Below are positions 16,471-27,543 of a stretch of DNA of 34,955 bases, piece after piece. The notes beneath the pieces are model-generated. The model was given only the letters and a program-made list of their open reading frames with translations. It did not search any database and had not been told where the DNA came from. This DNA is from Saprospiraceae bacterium (lineage in GTDB: Bacteria; Bacteroidota; Bacteroidia; Chitinophagales; Saprospiraceae): positions 1 through 34,955 of the forward strand of contig JANQWK010000059.1 in assembly GCA_030729925.1 (NCBI GenBank), read 5' to 3'. Position 1 is the first letter of the stretch; each line of letters begins with the position of its first letter. Position numbers and translations under genes: made by a program.

Positions 16471-17754
16471 TTACCAGCTAAGCGCTGAAAAAACCAATCG
16501 CTTAAACAGGTTGCCGCTGGGTTCTGCAGGAATGCCTCGGGTTTGTTTCATGATGATCCCGATGACCTGTTCTACCGGATCGGCAAAATACTGGGTGTTG
16601 AAGTATCCACCCCAGGAGAAGGTGCCTTCGCTGCCCAGTCCGCCGAGGGCAATGGCGTTTTGGTTGGTTACCTGAAAGGCCAGTCCGTAGTGGGTAGCAC
16701 TGTTGGCGTCCCAAACATTGTCGAAAGAATTGTCCATGATGGTTCGGATGGTACTCGGACTCAGAATTTGGGTGCCGTTGAGCTGTCCGCCGTTGAGGTA
16801 CATCTGCAGGAAGCGGGCGTAATCCAGGGCTGTGCTGGACAGACCGGCGCCGCCGGAAAAGAAGCTGCGCGCTCCGGTGGTCGGGTAGTCGGTGTCGTAA
16901 AAAGTATCGGGGTAGGGTACCCACTTTCCGTCTTTTTGGGTTTGGATGGCCACCAGGCGATTGGCTTTAGAAGCCGGCAGGTAGAAATAGGTGTCTTCCA
17001 TGCCCAGGGGTTCGAAGAGCCGTTCCTGCAAAAAGCGGTCGAAGGGCATGCCGGACAGGATTTCCACCAGGTAGCCCAGAACGTCCAATCCTTCGCTGTA
17101 GGTAAATTTTTCACCCGGTTCGTGGTGCAGCGGCAGTCTGGCCAGTCTGCGCACGCTTTCCCCAATCGTCACGGGTTCGGTAGTAAACAAATCCGTAACG
17201 CCCGCTTTCTGATACATTTTGCGGAAGCGCTCATCGCCATCAATGATGCCATAGCCCAGTCCGGAGGTATGGGTGAGGAGGTGGCGAATGGTGATTTCCC
17301 GCTTGGCGGGTCGTCCGGTGAAAGAACTGTCAGCCGGGTTGAAGGTTTCCAGGACCTGTGGATCCTTGAACTCCGGAATGTATTTGGAGATAGGATCATC
17401 GAGGTCGAACTTGCCTTCTTCCCAGAGCATCATCACAGCGGTTGCGGTGATGGCTTTGGTTTGGGACGCAATGCGAAAGATGGCGTCTTTTTCCATGGTT
17501 TTGCCGGCTTGTACATCCGCCATGCCGTAGGCCTCGTGCAGGACGATTTCTCCGCGGCTGGCGATGAGGACGACCATTCCGGGGAGTTCGTTGTTGTCAA
17601 CATAAGACTGACAAAGGGCTTCAATGCGGGCCAGTCTTTGGGGGTTGACACCCGTGAGACCAATATCGGTCGCAGGGAGGAGTTCCTGCGCCGTTAAGGG
17701 GACACTCAGTGCAATACTCAGTGCCCAGATCAACAGAAAGTGAAGGTTTTTCAT
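16471..17754 (-). CDS. Exported serine hydrolase, beta-lactamase/D-Ala-D-Ala peptidase fold
   Basis: A 427-residue class C beta-lactamase-like hydrolase starting at the ATG at 17754. The open frame runs further upstream, but that would overlap the previous gene and hide the signal peptide (residues 1-23, ending LTAQ). The nucleophile motif SQTK (S97-K100) is present, followed by an HTSGLGYG segment and YSEGLDVLG in the position of the YxN motif. The family includes esterases, D-aminopeptidases and penicillin-binding-like hydrolases; the sequence does not decide between these. It is the last gene in an operon with two prolyl-oligopeptidase-family genes, which points to peptide scavenging. Confidence 0.85.
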   Translation of the reverse strand: MKNLHFLLIWALSIALSVPLTAQELLPATDIGLTGVNPQRLARIEALCQSYVDNNELPGMVVLIASRGEIVLHEAYGMADVQAGKTMEKDAIFRIASQTKAITATAVMMLWEEGKFDLDDPISKYIPEFKDPQVLETFNPADSSFTGRPAKREITIRHLLTHTSGLGYGIIDGDERFRKMYQKAGVTDLFTTEPVTIGESVRRLARLPLHHEPGEKFTYSEGLDVLGYLVEILSGMPFDRFLQERLFEPLGMEDTYFYLPASKANRLVAIQTQKDGKWVPYPDTFYDTDYPTTGARSFFSGGAGLSSTALDYARFLQMYLNGGQLNGTQILSPSTIRTIMDNSFDNVWDANSATHYGLAFQVTNQNAIALGGLGSEGTFSWGGYFNTQYFADPVEQVIGIIMKQTRGIPAEPSGNLFKRLVFSALSW

Positions 17755-17764
17755 GATGTTGGTT

Positions 17765-19918
<2,154 letters not shown>

Positions 19919-19934
19919 GTGCCGTGGTTTTTAT

Positions 19935-21989
19935 TCAGGAAGATAAACCTTCCATTTTGAATAAAAATACATATTCCAGGGCAATTTCTTTTAATCTTTG
20001 AAATCTTCCGGATGCACCTCCGTGACCGGCATCCATGTTGGTGTATAACAACAGCAGATTTTCATCGGTTTTGCGCTCGCGCAGTTTGGCTACCCACTTG
20101 GCAGGCTCCCAATACTGCACCTGGGAGTCGTGAAGCCCGGTGGTCACCAGCATGGCCGGGTAAGCTTGCGCCTCCACGTTGTCATAAGGAGAATAGGACT
20201 TGATGTATTGGTAATAGACGGGATCTTTGGGGTTGCCCCATTCGTCGAATTCACCCGTGGTGAGGGGAATACTCTCGTCCAGCATCGTCGTGACGACATC
20301 CACAAAAGGCACTGCTGCCACGATGCCCTTCCAGAGATCGGGGCGCATGTTGGCAATGGCACCCATGAGCAGACCGCCTGCACTGCCACCCATGGCATAA
20401 AGGTGTTCCGGGCTGCTCAGGCCTTCCCGGATGAGGTGTTCGGCACAAGAGATAAAATCGCGGAAGGTGTTTTTCTTGTCGAGCAATTTGCCACGGTCGT
20501 ACCAGGATCTGCCCAGCAACTGTCCGCCGCGGATATGCGCTATCGCGAAAACGAAGCCGCGGTTGAGCAGGCTGAGGCGGGCAGAACTGAAAGTGGGATC
20601 CACCGTGATGCCGTAGGAGCCGTAGGCGTACAGCAGGACGGGGGTGGAGGAGCTCAGTGGAGTATCTTTGTGATAGACCAGGGAGATGGGCACTTGTACG
20701 CCATCGTGGGCGGGTGCATACCATCGGCGGGTCAGGTAATCCGATGCCTCAAAACCGCCGAGTACCTCCTGTTGTTTGAGGAGGGTCTTATCGCGGGAAA
20801 AAACATCGTAGTCGTAGGTCGAGGGCGGGGTCGTCATGGACTGGTACCCAAAGCGCAGGAGGGGGGTATCCAGGGTTCGGTTGACGGAAATATACGCCGT
20901 GTAGGCCTCTTCCCCGAAATCCAGGTAATGTTCGGCTTCGCTGTCGCTAAAAATCCTGAACTGGGTCAAACCTGCCTTGCGCTCTTCCAGTACCCAGAAA
21001 CGGGCAAAGGGTTCTATGCTTTCCAGCAACACATCCGGTCGGTGAGGAATGCGCTCCTGCCAGTTGGACTGTTGGGTTGCCTGGTCGGGACAGCTCATGA
21101 CCTTGAAGTTAGTGGCGCCATCTGCATTGCTCAGGATCAGCCATTCGTCGTTGCGGTGGTCAATCTGGTATTCGTGTCCGCGGATTCTGGGAGTAAATTG
21201 CACGGGTGCCTGGTCGGGATCATCGGCGGATATGAGGTAGTAATCTGAAGTAATCGTCTGGGAGCAGCCTATGATGATGTACTTTTCCGACTTGCTCTTG
21301 TACGCGAAAGTCAGGAAGGTATCATCTGCCTCGAAATACACCTCCTGATCGGTAGTCGGGTCTTGGCCGATGCGGTGTTTTTTGATCCGTTCGTGCCGGA
21401 GGGTCTGTGGGTTTTTGCAAGTATAGAAGAAGGTCTGACTATCATTGGCCCATGCGACACTACCGGATGTGCCCGGTATCTCCAGCTCGGTGATGACTCC
21501 GCTGTGGAGATTTTTCAGGTGCAACGTATATAATCTGCGCGACACGGTATCCACGCCAAAGGCCATCCACTGGTTGTCCGGACTCACATATACCCCCGAC
21601 ACATCGTAATAATCCTGTCCTTCTGCCAAGACATTCACATCCAGTAGGATCTCCTCTGGCGCATCGGGATGTCCTTTCTTGCGGGTATAGATGGGATACT
21701 CCTGTCCGGTCTCGTATCGGGTAATGTAGTAATATCCTTTGTACAAAAACGGAACGGACTGATCTTCCTGTTTTATCCGACCCAGCATCTCCTGGTAGAG
21801 CGACTCCCTAAATGCCTTTTCGGGAGCCATTTGGGTCTCGAGATAGGCATTTTCGGCCTCCAGGTAAGCAATCACCTCCGGGTTATCGCGATCATTGAGC
21901 CAAAACCAGGGATCTATTCGGGTATCTCCGTGAATTTCAAGCTTGTGAGGAACCTGTTTGGCACGGGGGGGCATAGGCAGCTCCGTCAT
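19935..21989 (-). CDS. ptrB: Oligopeptidase B (S9A)
   Basis: Serine peptidase that cuts short peptides after arginine or lysine. The 684-residue protein lacks a signal peptide, so it is probably cytoplasmic, and has the family start DPWFWLNDRDNPEV. The catalytic domain has RGGQLLGRSWYDRGK, the nucleophile GGSAGG (S536), the Asp in GLHDSQV (D621) and the His in AGHGGASGR (H656), all PtrB hallmarks. It leads the S9/serine-hydrolase operon, 51 bp after the aspartokinase. The gap contains a GTAGTA/TACTAC inverted repeat (about 21991-22016) without a T-run. Confidence 0.93.
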   Translation of the reverse strand: MTELPMPPRAKQVPHKLEIHGDTRIDPWFWLNDRDNPEVIAYLEAENAYLETQMAPEKAFRESLYQEMLGRIKQEDQSVPFLYKGYYYITRYETGQEYPIYTRKKGHPDAPEEILLDVNVLAEGQDYYDVSGVYVSPDNQWMAFGVDTVSRRLYTLHLKNLHSGVITELEIPGTSGSVAWANDSQTFFYTCKNPQTLRHERIKKHRIGQDPTTDQEVYFEADDTFLTFAYKSKSEKYIIIGCSQTITSDYYLISADDPDQAPVQFTPRIRGHEYQIDHRNDEWLILSNADGATNFKVMSCPDQATQQSNWQERIPHRPDVLLESIEPFARFWVLEERKAGLTQFRIFSDSEAEHYLDFGEEAYTAYISVNRTLDTPLLRFGYQSMTTPPSTYDYDVFSRDKTLLKQQEVLGGFEASDYLTRRWYAPAHDGVQVPISLVYHKDTPLSSSTPVLLYAYGSYGITVDPTFSSARLSLLNRGFVFAIAHIRGGQLLGRSWYDRGKLLDKKNTFRDFISCAEHLIREGLSSPEHLYAMGGSAGGLLMGAIANMRPDLWKGIVAAVPFVDVVTTMLDESIPLTTGEFDEWGNPKDPVYYQYIKSYSPYDNVEAQAYPAMLVTTGLHDSQVQYWEPAKWVAKLRERKTDENLLLLYTNMDAGHGGASGRFQRLKEIALEYVFLFKMEGLSS

Positions 21990-22040
21990 GGTAGTAGTTT
22001 TTTTACAATGATACTACAAAAATGGAGAATCCCGGAAGGA

Positions 22041-23381
22041 TCAGCCTTGTCCATTTGCCATTTCCTGCACAAAGAGTTTCTGATTGAGTTGTCGGAGGGC
22101 TTGACTCTTGGCCGATTCCGGGATGAGCAGGGACAGGTTGTTCTGGCTGCCTCCGTACGACACCATGCGCACGGGGATATCCTCCAGGGCATCAAAAATC
22201 TGCCGGGTAAATCCGGGGTGTTGGTCGAGTTGATCCCCCACAATGCACACGATGGTCTGTTTTTCCTGACAGGTAATCTCTCCGTAGGGAGCCAGGGCCT
22301 CCAGGATACCGGGAAGTTGGGAGGTATCGTCAATGGTGAGCGAAACGGCAACCTCGGAGGTCGTAATCATATCAATGGGGGTGCGGTATATTTCAAACAC
22401 TTCGAACACCTTGCGCAGGAAACCGTAGGCATTGATCATGCGTCCGGATCTGATCTGGATGGCAGTGATGCCGTCTTTGGCGGCTATCGCTGTGATGGTT
22501 CTGCCCGAAGAAGCAGTTGAGATGAGGGTTCCCGGAGCTTTTGGCTGAAAGGTGTATTTCAATCGGATGGGCACCTGGGTTTTTTCCGCAGGAAGCACAC
22601 AAGAAGGATGCAGAATTTTAGCGCCGAAATAGGCCAATTCTGCCGCTTCGCGGTACGACAAGTGTCGGATAGGGAAAGTATCCGCTACCACTCTGGGGTC
22701 GTTGTTGCGCATTCCGTCTATGTCTGTCCAGATCTGCACTTCTTCAGCCCCGATGGCAGCTCCGATGAGGGTAGCCGTATAATCGCTGCCGCCGCGATTG
22801 AGGTTGTCCGTTTTGCCCTCGTGATTTTTGCAGATATAGCCCTGGGTCACAAAACAGGGAATTCCGGGGTTCATCTCCAGCAAAAACGACAACTCCGCCG
22901 TCAGGAAATCCAGATCGGGTTCGCCTTTGGCGTCGGTGCGCATGAAGTCCAGCGCAGGAATCAATTGGCAGGGCACTTTTTTCTGCGCCAGCAGGAGCGC
23001 AAAAATAGCCGTTGAGAGCAGTTCCCCCTGAGCCAAAATACTTTTTCCGATCGCGGCGGTAAAGGGTCGGGTAATCTGTTGCGCCAAAAAATGAAAATGA
23101 TCCTGGACGATTTTTTTTGCCGCAGGCTTCGCTTCCGGATGAGCTGCAAAAAGTTCCTTTACAAACTTTTCATACGACAGCCGAAGGGCGCCCAGTTGCT
23201 GGGATGCACCGGGGATGTCTTGTCGAAGGATAGTATCTGCCAGCTCTTGCAGTTGATTGGTCGTACCGGCTACCGCCGACAACACCACAATTTTGGGCTG
23301 ATCGTCGGCGACCAGTTCCACCAAATGCTCCATACGCTCGGGACTTCCAACAGAGGTTCCTCCAAATTTCAGCACTTTCAT
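22041..23381 (-). CDS. lysC: Aspartate kinase, LysC type (second of two)
   Basis: Catalyses the same first step of the aspartate pathway as the kinase at 3661-4959 but belongs to the LysC (AKIII-like) branch. In 446 residues it has KFGGTSVGS (5-13), NRGGSDYTATLIGAA in the catalytic domain and the following QIWTDIDGMRNNDPR segment. Two C-terminal ACT domains are clear (AIQIRSGRMINAYGFLRKVF and VRMVSYGGSQNNLSLLI). Such enzymes are usually inhibited by lysine. It is divergent, across a 95-bp gap, from a small ACT-domain protein that may be functionally tied to it. Confidence 0.94.
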   Translation of the reverse strand: MKVLKFGGTSVGSPERMEHLVELVADDQPKIVVLSAVAGTTNQLQELADTILRQDIPGASQQLGALRLSYEKFVKELFAAHPEAKPAAKKIVQDHFHFLAQQITRPFTAAIGKSILAQGELLSTAIFALLLAQKKVPCQLIPALDFMRTDAKGEPDLDFLTAELSFLLEMNPGIPCFVTQGYICKNHEGKTDNLNRGGSDYTATLIGAAIGAEEVQIWTDIDGMRNNDPRVVADTFPIRHLSYREAAELAYFGAKILHPSCVLPAEKTQVPIRLKYTFQPKAPGTLISTASSGRTITAIAAKDGITAIQIRSGRMINAYGFLRKVFEVFEIYRTPIDMITTSEVAVSLTIDDTSQLPGILEALAPYGEITCQEKQTIVCIVGDQLDQHPGFTRQIFDALEDIPVRMVSYGGSQNNLSLLIPESAKSQALRQLNQKLFVQEMANGQG

Positions 23382-23462
23382 GACGCTTTTTTTCTACAAA
23401 AGAAGAGCTTGTCTTGCAGAAACGGTATTTTTTTCAGAATTTAAACCTAAATTTCACAATTT

Positions 23463-23476
23463 GTTAAATTTTTAAC
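23463..23476 (+). promoter_or_regulatory. Palindrome abutting the ACT-protein start codon
   Basis: GTTAAA-TT-TTTAAC is a 14-bp near-palindrome whose last base directly precedes the ATG at 23477. It could be a repressor site shared by the divergent lysC/ACT promoters or simply AT-rich leader sequence. Seen directly; the role is speculative. Confidence 0.25.
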
Positions 23477-24136
23477 ATGAAAACCATTGCCGAATTAGTC
23501 CAGGTAGAGCTTAACCGCTATCCCTTCCTGATGGAAGCCTTGCAGGAGGGTTTGATCAACGTATCGGCCTTGGCGCGCAGTTTGCAGCCTACGGTTTCCC
23601 AGGCGGCGGGCAGGGAGGTGAAAGAAGGGGCGATTGTGATGGCGGTCAACCGTTTGCCGGTAGGGGGAGGGCATTTTATGTTGCGGGAGATCCGTGCTTT
23701 TGCCCGGCAGCTGACCGATATTCGGGTGCGTTCCAACCTGTTGGATTACACCTACCTCAATTCGGATAGCCTGATCCGGGCGCAGGCCCAACTGCTTGCG
23801 GTGGTCAGCGAGCGGCCAAAGACGTTTTGTACCTATTCCCAGGGGGTAGCTGAAACGACCATTGTCATATCGAGCGGCTTTGAAACGATCATGGAAGAAC
23901 TTTTCCAGGGGGAGACCCTCACCGACCTGACGCGCAACCTCTCGGCGGTAAGTCTGATGCTGCCGGAAACCAACCGGCAGCTGTACGGGATTTATTATTA
24001 CATTCTCAAAGATTTGGCCTGGCAGGGGATCAATGTGGTCGAACTGATCTCGACTTCCAACGAGTTTACCATCATCGTCGCCGACAAGGACCTCGATCAG
24101 ACTTTCTCCATCCTGGTCAATATGCGGAAGGTCTGA
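23477..24136 (+). CDS. Small ACT-domain protein, putative amino-acid sensor
   Basis: A 219-residue soluble protein with no enzyme domain that I recognise. The C-terminal 70 residues look like an ACT fold: SAVSLMLPETNRQLYGIYYY, then AWQGINVVELISTSNEFTII, then DKDLDQTFSIL, the usual beta-alpha-beta-beta-alpha-beta rhythm of amino-acid-binding domains. The segment from about residue 95 to 140 may be a second, weaker ACT repeat. The N-terminal LVQVELNRYPFLMEALQEGL with NVSALARSLQP resembles a small helical domain. It lies back to back with lysC, so a regulatory subunit or sensor for the aspartate pathway is a reasonable inference. Similar hypothetical proteins seem to occur in archaea and Bacteroidota, from memory only. 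Confidence 0.6.
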   Translation: MKTIAELVQVELNRYPFLMEALQEGLINVSALARSLQPTVSQAAGREVKEGAIVMAVNRLPVGGGHFMLREIRAFARQLTDIRVRSNLLDYTYLNSDSLIRAQAQLLAVVSERPKTFCTYSQGVAETTIVISSGFETIMEELFQGETLTDLTRNLSAVSLMLPETNRQLYGIYYYILKDLAWQGINVVELISTSNEFTIIVADKDLDQTFSILVNMRKV

Positions 24137-24177
24137 ATCCGGGTGTAAAACAGCACAGGAGTTCCAAATCTTTTACG

Positions 24178-24185
24178 TATTTTTG
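24178..24185 (+). promoter_or_regulatory. -7 box for yebC
   Basis: TATTTTTG fits TAnnTTTG and lies 29 bp before the GTG start of yebC. No matching -33 box is visible. Confidence 0.35.
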
Positions 24186-24214
24186 CGAAAAATAAACTTA
24201 AAAAAAGTATTGTC

Positions 24215-24931
24215 GTGGGAAGAGCATTTGAATATCGCAAAGCTACCAAATTTGCCCGCTGGGATAAAATGGCCAAGGCCTTTACCAAGGCGGTGCGGGA
24301 GATTACCATCGCCGTAAAGGCAGGCGGGGGAAGTCCGGAGTACAACGCTATGCTGAGGAGGGCGATTCAGAACGCCAAGTCCGTACAGATGCCCAAGGAT
24401 AAGATCGAGAATGCGATCAAAAAGGCTTCGTCCAGGGATGCGGCGGATTTCAAAGAGATTGTCTATGAGGGTATGGCTCCGCATGGGGTGGCTGTAATTG
24501 TAGAGACAGCGACCGACAATCCGACCCGCACGGTTGCCAATATCAGGGCTATATTCAAGAAGAAAGGTGGAAGTTTGGGTACCTCCGGGATGCACGATTT
24601 TATTTTCAATCGCAAGGGGGTGTTCTATGTCGCAGCAGATAAAATCCCGGATGCAGAGAGTTTTGAGCTGGATTTTATTGACCACGGGCTGGAGAAAATG
24701 GAATTGCTGGAAGAGCAAAACCAGTATTTGTTGTCTGTGGATTTCACCGATTTCGGCAAGATGTCGGAGGCTTTGGAAAATGCGGGGATAGAGCCGGAAA
24801 AATCCGAATTGCAGCGGCTCCCAACCATTGCGAAAGAGATTTCAGAGGAACAGGTGGATGAGGTGCTGGATTTTATTGATGCCCTGGAGCAGGATGACGA
24901 CGTGCAGAACGTGTTCCACAACCTGGAATAA
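24215..24931 (+). CDS. yebC: YebC/PmpR (TACO1) family protein
   Basis: A 238-residue member of the YebC/PmpR/TACO1 family, acting as a transcription regulator or translation factor that relieves ribosome stalling in different bacteria. The start is a GTG giving MGRAFEYRKATKFARWDKMAK; family signatures follow: GGGSPEYNAMLRRAIQNAK, MPKDKIENAIKKA, YEGMAPHGVAVIVETATDN, and the C-terminal LPTIAKEISEEQ. The length is usual. It follows the ACT protein by 78 bp with its own -7 box and ends at a strong hairpin (24946-24981). Confidence 0.93.
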   Translation: MGRAFEYRKATKFARWDKMAKAFTKAVREITIAVKAGGGSPEYNAMLRRAIQNAKSVQMPKDKIENAIKKASSRDAADFKEIVYEGMAPHGVAVIVETATDNPTRTVANIRAIFKKKGGSLGTSGMHDFIFNRKGVFYVAADKIPDAESFELDFIDHGLEKMELLEEQNQYLLSVDFTDFGKMSEALENAGIEPEKSELQRLPTIAKEISEEQVDEVLDFIDALEQDDDVQNVFHNLE

Positions 24932-24945
24932 TCCGGAAAGATAGT

Positions 24946-24981
24946 CCGGCACCGGGTTTAGCTTTTTCAGTCCGGTGCCGG
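24946..24981 (+). terminator. Hairpin after yebC
   Basis: A perfect 10-bp stem CCGGCACCGG / CCGGTGCCGG (24946-24955 and 24972-24981) with a 16-nt loop, located 14 bp after the yebC stop. No T-run follows, so it may act as a weak or factor-dependent terminator, or as a leader structure of the next gene at 25010. Confidence 0.5.
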
Positions 24982-25009
24982 CTCAAATACCTACAAAACG
25001 AACCAACTC

Positions 25010-26563
25010 ATGTCGGCACAACACTTCCTTTTTGTCGGCTGCCTTGCCGTGCTCTTCCTCGGCTGCAGCCCCAGCGATCCGCCACAGGATTTCATCAAGA
25101 TTGGCGTCGCTGCTTTCCAACACGAAACTTGTACTTTTTGTCCTACTCCCACCGACATCGAGCAATGGGAACATTATGGGCCGCCGCTTCAAGGTAAAGA
25201 GGTGTTGTCGCGCGACAGCTATGTAAAGGGTTTTGTCCATGGGATAGGCGATTTTAGTGGAGTGGAGCTGGTTGGTCTGACTTCGCCTCGGGATCCCGTG
25301 GGAGGAAGCTCCGGATCATGGGTGACCCAAGCTGCTTTTGACAAATATACCAACGCCATGGTGGAGGATATCCGCGCTCAGGGCGACCTGGACGGGGTAT
25401 ATCTGGCTTTGCACGGGGCAATGGCGGTCAAGGAAATACCCCGTCCGGAGGCAGAGATCGTGCGCAGGATTCGGGAAGTGGTAGGCCAGGATGTGCCGAT
25501 AGTGGTGACGCTTGATTTGCACGGCAACGAAGATGCTGCTTTGGCAGAGGTGGCGGATGCCATTTTTTCGGTAAAGCGTTTTCCGCATTACGATAGTTAT
25601 TTGCAGGGTGAACGGGCTGCGCGCATGTTGATGCACATCATTCGCGGGACTTACGACCCGGTGACGGTGACGCGCAAGCCGGGGGTCATTACCCCAACCG
25701 TGATGCAGGGCACCAGCGTGTTTCCTTGTCTGGACATCATGGAACGCGCCAGGCGTTGGGAGGAACACCATCCCGGGGTGGTGGTATCGGTGATGTTTGG
25801 TTTTCCCTGGGCCGATGTGCCCGATGTGGGCGCGACGGTTTTTGCCACTACCAACAACGATCCCGCACTGGCTGCAACCATTGCCGATGATTTGAATGAT
25901 TACATCTGGGCCTTGCGCGAACCCTTCGCGGGACTCCAATATCCAAAGGTTCCGGAGGGGGTGCAAGAGGTTATGGATAATGTAAAAAAAGGATTGACTC
26001 CGGTGATTGTGGCGGATTACAGCGACAGGATGGGGGATGCCACTTTCATCACGGAAGAATTGATTGCAAAAGGCGTTTCTAACTTTTTCATCGGTACCTT
26101 GGCCGATGCACCCTTGCTGGATAGTTTGTCGGCCGCCGGCAAAAAGGCAGGAGATGAGGTAACAGTAAATATCGGAGGTCGCTTGGCGGAATCGAGTGGA
26201 GCTCCCTTGCGGGTAAAAGGCACGCTGGAGTATTTTGGCGCTTATGACAACCCGGTTGACGGCAAAAAATACGATCGCTTTGCGGTGATCAACCTGGGCA
26301 ACAACAACAGAATTGCGGTGAGTCCCGATTTGTATCAAGTCGTCTATCCCGCTATTTTTGAGGCACTTGGCATTGACGATAGCACCATAGAGATCATCGT
26401 GCTCAAATCCAGAAACCATTTCCGTCGTGGGTTTGACCTGATTGACTACTCCAAATCTATCGTCTGGATAGATCCACCCCTTCCATTTTTCGGAACCATC
26501 CACCTCGATGCCCTGGAGTACGAACAGATTCCGGACACCTTATATCCATTTGTCAGACGTTAA
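25010..26563 (+). CDS. Exported M81-family (MlrC-like) protein, lipoprotein
   Basis: Resembles MlrC, the M81 metallopeptidase family first named for microcystin and linear peptide degradation. The 517-residue protein has HETCTFCPT (about 38-46), a central HGAMAVKE and DLHGNEDAAL segment with likely metal ligands, SVKRFPHYDSYLQGERAA, and the C-terminal family part. Unlike many relatives it begins with a lipoprotein signal, LFLGC (C19), so it would sit on a membrane facing the periplasm or the surface. It is 13 bp before a likewise exported M55 gene. The natural substrate is unknown; peptides or D-amino-acid-containing compounds are inferred from the neighbours. Confidence 0.85.
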   Translation: MSAQHFLFVGCLAVLFLGCSPSDPPQDFIKIGVAAFQHETCTFCPTPTDIEQWEHYGPPLQGKEVLSRDSYVKGFVHGIGDFSGVELVGLTSPRDPVGGSSGSWVTQAAFDKYTNAMVEDIRAQGDLDGVYLALHGAMAVKEIPRPEAEIVRRIREVVGQDVPIVVTLDLHGNEDAALAEVADAIFSVKRFPHYDSYLQGERAARMLMHIIRGTYDPVTVTRKPGVITPTVMQGTSVFPCLDIMERARRWEEHHPGVVVSVMFGFPWADVPDVGATVFATTNNDPALAATIADDLNDYIWALREPFAGLQYPKVPEGVQEVMDNVKKGLTPVIVADYSDRMGDATFITEELIAKGVSNFFIGTLADAPLLDSLSAAGKKAGDEVTVNIGGRLAESSGAPLRVKGTLEYFGAYDNPVDGKKYDRFAVINLGNNNRIAVSPDLYQVVYPAIFEALGIDDSTIEIIVLKSRNHFRRGFDLIDYSKSIVWIDPPLPFFGTIHLDALEYEQIPDTLYPFVRR

Positions 26564-26576
26564 AAAAATATCATCC

Positions 26577-27488
26577 ATGATCAAGCAACTATTTTTCGTG
26601 AGTTTCCTGTGCCTGCTGGCAGTTGCCGGTTTACAGGCGCAATCCCCGGCTGCTGCCGGTGCGGGTTCCCGCAAGCCCCTGAAGGTATTTATTTCGGTGG
26701 ACATGGAAGGCATTGGGGGCATTGGTACCTCCAGAATGTTGGCGCATGGGGGAAAAGACTACGAAACGGGTCGAAAGTTGGCGACCGCGGAGGTCAATGC
26801 AGTAGTCGCGGCGATTTTTGCCCAGGGACCGGCAGAGGTGCTGGTCAATGATTCGCATGGGGACATGCAAAACCTGTACCACCTCGATCTGGATCCGCGG
26901 GTAGAGTACATCCAGGGCAACAATAAGCCCCTGGGTATGGTGCAAGGCTTGGATGGCAGTTATGACGGGGCTATATTTATCGGATACCACACCCGTGCCG
27001 GCACCGAGGGCGGTTTTCAAGCCCATACGGGATCAGGCGTGGTTAAGGGATTGTGGATCAACGATCAGGAAGTGGGCGAGGGCGGACTCAATGCTTTGTT
27101 TGCCGGATCCATGGGCGTTCCGGTGATTCTGGCTTCCGGTGATGATGCTTTTGTGACGCAGTTTGGTGCCATAGTGCCTTGTGAGCGGGTGACGACCAAA
27201 TATACCGTGACCACAGAAACGGCCAGGTTGATTCATCCCACCCGGGTGCTGCAGTTGTTGGGTGCCGCCACGAAAAAAGCCATTCAGGGCATAGCCGGGG
27301 CACAACCTTTGGCAGTAAGCAACCCCATTCGGGTGCGGATGAAGTTCGATTCCACCACCCGTGCGGATGTAGCAGAATCGGTGCCCAATGTAAAGCGGGT
27401 AGATGGATTTACCATTGCCTTTGAATGCACCGATATGACCCAGGCGTATAAGGAAATTCGATTGATGTATAAATATTTAAGCTGGTAG
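26577..27488 (+). CDS. Exported M55-family D-aminopeptidase (DppA-like)
   Basis: Zinc aminopeptidase of the DppA type that removes D-amino acids from short peptides. The ATG at 26577 gives a 303-residue protein with a Sec signal peptide ending GLQAQ; the upstream extension of the frame overlaps the M81 gene and is rejected. The family start ISVDMEGIGG supplies the Asp and Glu metal ligands, NDSHGDMQN the His, and FIGYHTRAG another His segment. E. coli and Bacillus homologues lack such a signal, so export is notable. Partnered with the M81 gene upstream and the amidase downstream. Confidence 0.88.
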   Translation: MIKQLFFVSFLCLLAVAGLQAQSPAAAGAGSRKPLKVFISVDMEGIGGIGTSRMLAHGGKDYETGRKLATAEVNAVVAAIFAQGPAEVLVNDSHGDMQNLYHLDLDPRVEYIQGNNKPLGMVQGLDGSYDGAIFIGYHTRAGTEGGFQAHTGSGVVKGLWINDQEVGEGGLNALFAGSMGVPVILASGDDAFVTQFGAIVPCERVTTKYTVTTETARLIHPTRVLQLLGAATKKAIQGIAGAQPLAVSNPIRVRMKFDSTTRADVAESVPNVKRVDGFTIAFECTDMTQAYKEIRLMYKYLSW

Positions 27489-27543
27489 TTGTATCTTACA
27501 GGGGACTAAATGAATCTATGTTTTAATAACCCCCTGTTTTTAA

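Noticed and set aside
16543-17697. 384-codon plus-strand frame opposite the serine hydrolase
   Set aside because: The minus-strand frame has a signal peptide and catalytic motifs; this one is its antisense shadow.
20130-21248. 372-codon plus-strand frame opposite oligopeptidase B
   Set aside because: Antisense shadow of a gene with a full catalytic triad.
25316-26503. 395-codon minus-strand frame opposite the M81 gene
   Set aside because: Antisense shadow; His-rich and without domain motifs.
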